Shown here: one piece after another, positions 58,190 to 64,000 of the stretch
How positions within the stretch are numbered: position 1 is the first letter of the stretch
How the letters are laid out: every line of letters starts with the position of its first letter
Assembly (NCBI RefSeq): GCF_003314995.1
Contig: NZ_QNRH01000006.1
Coordinates: 1 to 64,000 of the forward strand
Direction: 5' to 3'
Source: Pseudochrobactrum asaccharolyticum
GTDB taxonomy: Bacteria; Pseudomonadota; Alphaproteobacteria; Rhizobiales; Rhizobiaceae
Length of the DNA stretch: 64,000 nt
The notes under the pieces: generated by a model
Seen by the model: the letters and a program-made list of their open reading frames with translations, nothing else
Database searches by the model: none
What the model was told of the DNA's origin: nothing
Position numbers and translations under genes: made by a program

Positions 58190-58864
58190 TTATGGGGTGA
58201 GTGTACGCAAATGTGCGATCAGCTGCTTGGCGCTTTCAACCGCTGAATTTTCATCGCGGCTGACAATGGCTTCAATCATACGGGTATGCGCAGCGGCAGA
58301 ATCTGCAAGACTTTCATCGCGGCGTAAGCGGAACCAGAACCGGCGGCTGTGGCTCTGTAAAGGAGCGGCCAGACGGGTGGCGTAAGGATTGAGTGAGGCG
58401 CTGCCGAGAACTTCGTCGAAAGCTTTGTCTGCATCAAGAAACAGCGGAATGTCCTGCGTGGTTGCTGCTTGTTTCATCATAACCGCGGCTTCACGCAGTT
58501 TATCATGCTCATAGGTACCGGAATAACGAGCAGCATCACGACAAAGAATCTGTTCAACACCTTCGCGCGCATCAAGAACCTTGGTAAAGTCTTTCGGATC
58601 AAGCGCGGTAATAGCAATACCGGAGCGCGGACGGACTTCCATCAGTCCTTCCCATGCCAGCCGCTGAATGGCTTCACGAACGGGTGTGCGCCCCATACCG
58701 GTCAGTTCAATCAGAACCCGCTCATTGGTGACACTGCCCGGTTGCAGAGACAGGGTGACAATATGGCGTTCAAGCAGGCGATATGCCTGATCAGAGAGGC
58801 TGAGTGCAGAAGCGGCCGGAGAAGTATCCAGCTGTACATCATTGTTCGTAAGTGGCCCTGACAT
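58190..58864 (-). CDS. GntR-family regulator, FadR/FCD subfamily
   Basis: A 224-residue repressor-type protein. The N-terminal winged helix (about 20-85) is YRLLERHIVTLSLQPGSVTNERVLIELTGMGRTPVREAIQRLAWEGLMEVRPRSGI. The all-helical FCD effector domain spans about 95-215, with the metal-ligand-like positions spaced as usual (AREGVEQ, FDEVLG, HTRMIEAI). It is divergent from the deaminase gene, with 280 bases between starts, and probably controls the hydroxyproline-type cluster. An inverted repeat before the deaminase is a candidate operator. Confidence 0.9.
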   Translation of the reverse strand: MSGPLTNNDVQLDTSPAASALSLSDQAYRLLERHIVTLSLQPGSVTNERVLIELTGMGRTPVREAIQRLAWEGLMEVRPRSGIAITALDPKDFTKVLDAREGVEQILCRDAARYSGTYEHDKLREAAVMMKQAATTQDIPLFLDADKAFDEVLGSASLNPYATRLAAPLQSHSRRFWFRLRRDESLADSAAAHTRMIEAIVSRDENSAVESAKQLIAHLRTLTP

Positions 58865-59109
58865 AAAGGCTGTGTCCTTATTATTGATAGGCAGTGCATG
58901 CCGGTATGGCTGATGCCTGCTTTTGTTTCTGCGGAGCCGATATTGCGTTGATGCAATATTCAGGGTGTCTAATATTCGATGATATTTGCCCGAGAGATAC
59001 TACAGCTAAGGCCTTTTCTCAATATCTGCCCATCAATGAACGCTTGTGCGATGGTTCTCGCCCCCGATTATTGCTGTGCAGAATTCAGTTGACTTCCAAT
59101 TCCTATTTA

Positions 59110-59128
59110 GATATATCAGTAGTATATC
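59110..59128. promoter_or_regulatory. candidate GntR operator
   Basis: GATATA-N7-TATATC inverted repeat, 17 bases before the deaminase ATG. FCD-type GntR proteins usually bind short AT-rich dyads in such positions. Another dyad, TATTGC-GTTGAT-GCAATA (58941-58958), lies nearer the regulator start. Confidence 0.4.
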
Positions 59129-59144
59129 AATTGGGAGTTATGAT

Positions 59145-60038
59145 ATGTGGTCAGGTATTTTTCCGGCAGTTACAACAAAATTTACTGAAAATGATGCGCT
59201 GGATCACAAAGAAATGGAGCGTTGCTTCGGCCTGCAGATTGATGCGGGCGTCGATGGCTTTGTGGTTGGCGGCTCACTCGGTGAAGGCCCGATGCTTTCT
59301 GCTGAAGAAAAGCTGGATGTTTTTAAAACAGCTCGTTCAGTTGCGGGTAAGCGTCCGGTGCTGATGACTGTGTTTGAAGCGGGCACGCGTGAAGGTGCGG
59401 CGGCCGCAAAAGCTGCGGCAAAAGCCGGTGCCGACGGCCTGATGGTTGTGCCAAGCCCGATCTATTTTACCAATCCTCAGGAAACCGTCACGACCCTCAA
59501 AGCAATGGCTTCTGCCGGTGGTCTGCCTGTGATGATCTATTCCAACCGCATGGCCTACCGTGTGGATGTGACCGGCGAGTGCCTTGAAGAGCTGGCGAAA
59601 GACGATCTGTTCGTTGCGATCAAGGAATCGTCAGATGATATCCGCCGCACGATTGATATCGTTAATCAGTTCGGCGATCGCTTTGATTTGTTTACCGGCG
59701 TTGACAATCTGGCATTTGAAGCGCTGACAACTGGTGCAATCGGCTGGGTAGCCGGTGTTGTTACATCGCTGCCGCGTGAGACGGTGGTGCTGTATCAGCT
59801 CATCAAGCAGAAGCGCTATGATGAGGCATTGTCGCTCTATCGCTGGATGCGTCCGCTGCTTGATCTCGATGTTTCGACCTATCTGGTACAGAATCTCAAG
59901 CTGATTGAAGTGCATGCCATCCAGTCGAATGACCGCGTTCGTCTGCCGCGTCTGCCACTGAGCGGCGAGCGTCTGGCACAGGTTGAAAAGATTGTAAAAC
60001 AGGCACTGGCAACACGGCCTGAGCTGCCAAAAATCTGA
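59145..60038 (+). CDS. dihydrodipicolinate synthase family protein, likely pyrroline-4-hydroxy-2-carboxylate deaminase
   Basis: A 297-residue class I aldolase-fold protein. The active-site lysine lies in FVAIKESSDDIRR and the GGSLGEGPMLSAEE loop replaces the DapA GTTGE. Family neighbours act on hydroxyproline-derived pyrroline carboxylate, giving alpha-ketoglutarate semialdehyde. This assignment rests on the adjacent D-amino-acid dehydrogenase and 2-epimerase genes. GGAG lies 9 bases before the chosen ATG; the frame extends 33 codons upstream over the operator. A terminator separates it from the next gene. Confidence 0.85.
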   Translation: MWSGIFPAVTTKFTENDALDHKEMERCFGLQIDAGVDGFVVGGSLGEGPMLSAEEKLDVFKTARSVAGKRPVLMTVFEAGTREGAAAAKAAAKAGADGLMVVPSPIYFTNPQETVTTLKAMASAGGLPVMIYSNRMAYRVDVTGECLEELAKDDLFVAIKESSDDIRRTIDIVNQFGDRFDLFTGVDNLAFEALTTGAIGWVAGVVTSLPRETVVLYQLIKQKRYDEALSLYRWMRPLLDLDVSTYLVQNLKLIEVHAIQSNDRVRLPRLPLSGERLAQVEKIVKQALATRPELPKI

Positions 60039-60047
60039 TGCGAAACA

Positions 60048-60080
60048 ACCCCGGTTAATTCAGTTTAACCGGGGTTTTTC
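60048..60080 (+). terminator. Rho-independent terminator after the deaminase gene
   Basis: AACCCCGGTTAA / TTAACCGGGGTT type stem with an inner TTCAG loop, followed by TTTTTCC. It implies that the two following genes have a separate or read-through transcript. Confidence 0.88.
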
Positions 60081-60152
60081 CGTAGCAAGAACCGTTTTTA
60101 CGGCGTAAGGTCTGCATAATCAGAATTATAAACAGGGCAGGCAGGAGGGCAC

Positions 60153-61430
60153 ATGGCGTCGGTTGATAACGTCAATGTGGATGGGAATCAGAAACATTCT
60201 GAAGTGATTATTATCGGGGCAGGTATTGTCGGGATTGCTGCAGCAGCGGTGCTGAGCGAAGCCGGACATTCTGTGCTGGTGCTGGATCGCACGGGGATTT
60301 GTGAGGAGACAAGTTCCGGTAATGCGGCAGCTCTGGCTTTTTCAGAAATATTGCCGCTTGCTTCAAAGGGCGTGATGAAGAAAGTGCCGGGCTGGCTGCT
60401 GGACCCTCTGGGGCCTTTTGCTATCCGTCCTTCTTATGTCGTTAAATTGCTGCCATGGCTTTATCGTTTCTGGCGTGCCAGCAGCGCATCTGCACTTCGC
60501 AACAGCACGCAGGTGCAGGGGCAAATGATGCAGCTGGCAGAAAAGGAAATGTTGGCACTGGCAGAGCGCGCCGGTATTACGGATATGATCCATCATGAAG
60601 GCAATCTTGAGCTTTATGAAAGTGAAGCCGAACTGCAGGCGGCAATGTCCGGTTGGGAAGCCAAAAAGCAGGCCGGTATTGATTTCAAGGTGGTGCGCGG
60701 CACAGAGCTGGCGGCCTTGCAGCCCGGATTAGATGCACGTTTTGTGGTCGGTTGCTTTGTACCAAAATGGAAGAACGTTTCTGATCCGAAACTCTATGGC
60801 AAAGCGCTTTGGGCCTATGCGGAAAAACTGGGCGCGCGCTATCAGCAGGCCACAGTTTCAGCGATTACTCAGCGGCCAACTGGCGCGGAAGTGACACTTG
60901 CCAATGGTGAAGTGCTGCATGGCAGAAAACTGATTATTGCAGCGGGTGCGTGGTCTCATCATTTAAGTGCGCAGCTTGGCGATGCTGTGCCGCTGGAGAC
61001 AGAACGCGGCTATAATACGACTTTACCGGTTGGTGCCGGTGATATCCGTCGTCAGCTGACATTCCCCGGGCATGCCTTTGTGATTACGCCGCTGACAACA
61101 GGTGTGCGTGTCGGTGGTGCCGTGGAACTGGGCGGGCTGATCCTGCCGCCCAATTATGCGCGCTCAGAAGCTATGCTGAAAAAGGCGAAGCAGTTCCTGC
61201 CGCAACTGAAAACGGAAGGCGGGCGGCAATGGATGGGTTACCGTCCTTCGACGCCGGATACATTACCGGTGATCGGCTATTCCTCGACCTCGAATGATAT
61301 CATTTATGCTTTCGGACACGGCCATCTGGGGCTTACCCAGTCTGCAGCGACTGCGCGACTTGTGACCCAGCTTTTAAATCATGAAACAACAGCGCTGCCT
61401 GTCAGTGCTTTCAGTCCAAAACGGTTTTGA
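60153..61430 (+). CDS. FAD-dependent D-amino-acid dehydrogenase (hydroxy-D-proline type)
   Basis: A 425-residue DadA-like flavoenzyme. The dinucleotide fold VIIIGAGIVGIAAAAVLSEAGHSVLVLDR lies at about residues 18-47. The DAO-type C-terminal segment is MGYRPSTPDTLPVIGYSSTSNDIIYAFGHGHLGLTQS. It would oxidise the D-epimer of (hydroxy)proline to the pyrroline, passing electrons to the respiratory chain. Preceded by GCAGGAGGG. It is followed closely by the epimerase gene, consistent with a joint pathway. Confidence 0.9.
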   Translation: MASVDNVNVDGNQKHSEVIIIGAGIVGIAAAAVLSEAGHSVLVLDRTGICEETSSGNAAALAFSEILPLASKGVMKKVPGWLLDPLGPFAIRPSYVVKLLPWLYRFWRASSASALRNSTQVQGQMMQLAEKEMLALAERAGITDMIHHEGNLELYESEAELQAAMSGWEAKKQAGIDFKVVRGTELAALQPGLDARFVVGCFVPKWKNVSDPKLYGKALWAYAEKLGARYQQATVSAITQRPTGAEVTLANGEVLHGRKLIIAAGAWSHHLSAQLGDAVPLETERGYNTTLPVGAGDIRRQLTFPGHAFVITPLTTGVRVGGAVELGGLILPPNYARSEAMLKKAKQFLPQLKTEGGRQWMGYRPSTPDTLPVIGYSSTSNDIIYAFGHGHLGLTQSAATARLVTQLLNHETTALPVSAFSPKRF

Positions 61431-61438
61431 GAAACATC

Positions 61439-62440
61439 ATGGCAAAACATTCGTTCTTTTGTGTTGACGGTCATACTTGCGGTAATCCTGTTCGGCTTGT
61501 GGCCGGAGGCGGGCCGAACCTGCACGGCTCCAATATGATGGAAAAGCGCGCGCATTTTCTTGCCGAATATGACTGGATCCGCACCGGTCTGATGTTTGAG
61601 CCGCGCGGTCACGACATGATGTCCGGTTCTATTCTTTATCCGCCGACACGCGATGATTGTGATGTGGCAGTATTGTTTATCGAGACATCCGGCTGTCTCC
61701 CGATGTGCGGGCATGGTACAATCGGTACAGTCACAATGGCTATTGAGCAGGGGCTGATTACTCCAAAAGTACCGGGCAAAATCAATCTCGATACACCGGC
61801 GGGTAAAGTTGCAATCGAATATGAGCAGAACGGGCAATATGTGGAAAGCGTGCGGCTGACCAATGTGCCGGCATTCCTGTACGCTGAAGGATTAGAGGTC
61901 GAGTGTCCTGATCTCGGCTTGCTCAAAGTTGATGTCAGCTATGGCGGTAATTTCTACGCAATTGTTGAGGCGCAAGAAAATTACACGGATCTGGCCGATT
62001 ATTCGGTGCTTGATCTGATTGGCTGGAGCCCTGTTTTACGCCAGCGACTCAATGAGATGTATCGTTTTCAGCATCCGGAACTCGCCGATATTAATCGCCT
62101 CAGCCATATTTTGTGGACAGGAAAACCGACGAAATCCGAAGCTCATGCACGTAATGCCGTGTTCTACGGAGAAAAAGCGATTGATCGTTCACCATGCGGC
62201 ACCGGAACTTCTGCCCGTATGGCGCAACTGGCGGCTCGCGGAGAACTGAAGGCCGGAGATAGTTTTGTTCACGAATCCGTGATCGGATCACTGTTTCACG
62301 GGCGGGTAGAGGCTGATGTTCAAGTAGCTGATAAGAAAGGCATAATTCCTTCTATTGCCGGTTGGGCACGCATGACAGGTTATAATACAATTTTCATTGA
62401 TGACCGCGATCCTTTTGCGCATGGTTTTGTAGTCCGTTAA
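61439..62440 (+). CDS. 4-hydroxyproline 2-epimerase / proline racemase family
   Basis: Cofactor-free epimerase using two cysteines. The 333-residue product has Cys90 in PMCGHGTIGT and Cys253 in RSPCGTGTSAR, the same length and positions as the Brucella PrpA protein, a reported B-cell mitogen. Family members interconvert trans-4-hydroxy-L-proline and cis-4-hydroxy-D-proline or proline enantiomers. The neighbours favour hydroxyproline. The ATG 8 bases past the preceding stop is chosen; a TTG four codons earlier is possible. Confidence 0.93.
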   Translation: MAKHSFFCVDGHTCGNPVRLVAGGGPNLHGSNMMEKRAHFLAEYDWIRTGLMFEPRGHDMMSGSILYPPTRDDCDVAVLFIETSGCLPMCGHGTIGTVTMAIEQGLITPKVPGKINLDTPAGKVAIEYEQNGQYVESVRLTNVPAFLYAEGLEVECPDLGLLKVDVSYGGNFYAIVEAQENYTDLADYSVLDLIGWSPVLRQRLNEMYRFQHPELADINRLSHILWTGKPTKSEAHARNAVFYGEKAIDRSPCGTGTSARMAQLAARGELKAGDSFVHESVIGSLFHGRVEADVQVADKKGIIPSIAGWARMTGYNTIFIDDRDPFAHGFVVR

Positions 62441-62547
62441 AGACGTCGCAAACAGAATATTGTTCAATCATCAAAACAATGCAGAACGGCGATTGACCGG
62501 TAATAAATTATGAGTAATCTTAAATTTCAGGAGCAGAGCAGGGGGCG

Positions 62548-62564
62548 AGTAATACTATATTACT
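62548..62564. promoter_or_regulatory. perfect palindrome upstream of the ABC permease genes
   Basis: AGTAATA-CTA-TATTACT, 7-bp arms around a 3-base centre. It lies in the 425-base gap between the epimerase and livH-like genes, where no further gene is visible. It is plausibly an operator; another partial element CTATAGTTT follows near 62576. Confidence 0.5.
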
Positions 62565-62865
62565 AGTCGTATTTTCTATAGTTTCTGTGTAGTCGGGCAA
62601 TTCGGTTTTTCCGGATTTGGTCATATTCGGCCAAGGGGAGCGGAAGCCTTGTCTGCTATCACAGACGCTATCGGGGGACGATTCTCTGCAATGCCATATG
62701 ACTAAGCTGCGCTGTCTCACCGACATGCAGTAAGCCTATAAATTCTGGACGGTACTGCGGCAGCTTTTGCCTGCCGGATTGTGCAGTGGAGTAAACGATC
62801 TGAAATATAAGGGAAGTGCCCGTTAGCGGCGAAAATAATTCAGATCAGAAAAGGGTGACTTTGCA

Positions 62866-63774
62866 ATGGAATATTTTATCCAGCAAGTGATCAACGGGCT
62901 GACGCTCGGGTCAATCTACGGATTGATCGCCATCGGCTATACCATGGTTTATGGTATTATCGGCATGATCAATTTTTCTCATGGTGATGTTTTTATGCTC
63001 GGCGCCTTCATGGCGCTTATTGTTTTTTTGATACTGACAACCTTTGTCGGTGCAGTGCCTGTGGTGCTGGCAATCCTGCTGATGATGATCGTCGCCATGA
63101 TCCTGACCAGTATGTGGAGCTGGACCATTGAGCGGGTTGCTTACAGACCGTTGCGCGGCTCTTTCCGCCTTGCACCGCTGATCACTGCGATTGGTATGTC
63201 TATTGCATTGTCCAACTTTGTTCAGGTGACACAGGGCCCGCGCAACAAGCCGATCCCTGCGCTGATCAATGATTCCTACTCGCTGTTTGGCACGGATATT
63301 ATTATCTCACTCAAGCAGATTGTTATCATTGCCGTCACGGTCGTTCTGCTGACGATCTTCTGGTATATTGTTAACCGGACCTCTCTGGGGCGCGCACAGC
63401 GTGCCTGTGAGCAGGATCGTAAAATGGCGTCGCTGCTCGGCATTAATGTCGACCGCACCATTTCCCTGACCTTTGTTATGGGGGCAGCATTGGCTGCGGT
63501 GGCCGGTACGCTTTACCTCACTTATTACGGCGTTATTTCCTTTGCCGACGGCTTTATTCCGGGCGTTAAGGCATTTACCGCAGCGGTTCTCGGCGGCATC
63601 GGCTCTCTGCCGGGTGCTATGATCGGCGGCTTGCTGATCGGCCTGATCGAAGCGCTCTGGTCTGCCTATTTCTCGATCGATTATAAAGATGTTGCTGCAT
63701 TCTCAATCCTTGCGATTGTGCTGATTTTCATGCCTTCCGGCATTCTCGGCCGTCCAGAAGTTGAAAAGGTGTAA
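62866..63774 (+). CDS. livH: branched-chain amino-acid type ABC transporter permease (LivH)
   Basis: A 302-residue inner-membrane permease with about eight hydrophobic segments. It has the LivH signatures NGLTLGSIYGLIAIGYTMVYGIIGMINFSHGD, RAQRACEQDRKMASLLGINVDRTI (the EAA-like coupling loop) and FTAAVLGGIGSLPGAMIGG. AAAAGGGTGAC precedes the ATG. The substrate is not certain: branched-chain amino acids are the family default, but position beside the hydroxyproline cluster allows proline-type substrates. livM follows 1 base after the stop. Confidence 0.94.
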   Translation: MEYFIQQVINGLTLGSIYGLIAIGYTMVYGIIGMINFSHGDVFMLGAFMALIVFLILTTFVGAVPVVLAILLMMIVAMILTSMWSWTIERVAYRPLRGSFRLAPLITAIGMSIALSNFVQVTQGPRNKPIPALINDSYSLFGTDIIISLKQIVIIAVTVVLLTIFWYIVNRTSLGRAQRACEQDRKMASLLGINVDRTISLTFVMGAALAAVAGTLYLTYYGVISFADGFIPGVKAFTAAVLGGIGSLPGAMIGGLLIGLIEALWSAYFSIDYKDVAAFSILAIVLIFMPSGILGRPEVEKV

Positions 63775-63775
63775 C

Positions 63776-64000
63776 ATGGCCAATACTTTTCAGACTTCTT
63801 CTGTGGCGAAGCCAAAAGCAGCACCATCGGATTTTGCAGCTGGTATTCGCGAAGGTATCATTGCAGCAATTCTCGCTTTTGGTCTGTTTGTTCTGATTGT
63901 CGGTTTTAAAACCGAGCAGAATATCAATAATGAACTGGTGCTGGTTCAGCGCTGGGGCTTGTTGTTCATCCTTGTTGCTTTGTCCGGTATTGGCCGCTTT
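63776..64000 (+). CDS. livM: ABC transporter permease LivM, N-terminal fragment
   Basis: The first 75 codons of the partner permease: a soluble N-terminus (ANTFQTSSVAKPKAAPSDF) followed by a first transmembrane segment EGIIAAILAFGLFVLIVGF and the start of a second (WGLLFILVALSGIGRF). The gene runs off the right edge. Confidence 0.85.
   Translation, partial: MANTFQTSSVAKPKAAPSDFAAGIREGIIAAILAFGLFVLIVGFKTEQNINNELVLVQRWGLLFILVALSGIGRF

Overview
The window is a stretch of chromosomal backbone from an alphaproteobacterium of the order Hyphomicrobiales (Rhizobiales), most likely the Brucella/Ochrobactrum/Pseudochrobactrum group. This rests on gene order (rplU-rpmA-GNAT-obgE-proB-proA-nadD-rsfS-rlmH-envC-ctpA-rppH; acsA / DUF1674 / htpX-rsmB-heparinase-purH; tal / priA / atpHAGDC), on a long Ala/Lys-rich N-terminus on AtpD, on a Brucella-type beta-carbonic anhydrase and a PrpA-type racemase, and on dispersed palindromic repeats of the kind common in this order. 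By eye the G+C content is near 50 percent, lower than I would expect for Brucella proper, so a Pseudochrobactrum-like genus is a reasonable inference but not proven.

Layout. 1-2.1 kb: end of a small conserved protein, tRNA-Ser(CGA), the L21/L27 operon with a clear promoter and terminator, and an acetyltransferase. 2.3-11.3 kb: a long co-directional block for ribosome-assembly GTPase, proline synthesis, NAD synthesis, ribosome silencing and 23S methylation, cell-wall hydrolase activation, C-terminal protease and RNA pyrophosphohydrolase. 11.3-21.4 kb: an HWE-family sensor kinase, a frameshifted GlsB-like gene, a DUF1275 membrane protein, a LysR regulator divergent from mmsA, an MDR oxidoreductase, pyridoxal kinase, carbonic anhydrase and a lytic transglycosylase. 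21.7-26.8 kb: a structured RNA candidate, ffh, a chorismate-mutase-type protein, rpsP and a LemA/TPM trio. 26.9-33.2 kb: giant NAD-glutamate dehydrogenase and an MFS transporter. 33.3-43.1 kb: purH, heparinase-like protein, rsmB, htpX, an SDHAF4-like factor, two acetyltransferases and acsA. 43.4-50.7 kb: yggS, leuS-lptE, transaldolase, priA. 50.9-56.9 kb: a small membrane protein and the F1 ATP synthase operon. 57-58 kb: small envelope/stress proteins. 58.2-64 kb: a GntR-regulated hydroxyproline-type catabolic cluster (deaminase, D-amino-acid dehydrogenase, 2-epimerase) followed by branched-chain-type ABC permease genes running off the end.

No phage, insertion sequence, CRISPR array or defence system is visible. 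The most unusual signal is a dispersed palindromic repeat family. One copy lies in frame inside an acetyltransferase gene as exactly 23 extra codons (40837-40905). A second copy supplies the only available start codon and N-terminus of a predicted secreted protein (58021-58125). Other copies lie in intergenic gaps, including the point where the expected lptE-holA order is broken. Other points of interest are a diverged second copy of the mmsA 3' end behind mmsA, structured leaders upstream of ffh and purH, and a sigma-EcfG general-stress promoter in front of a DUF883 protein.
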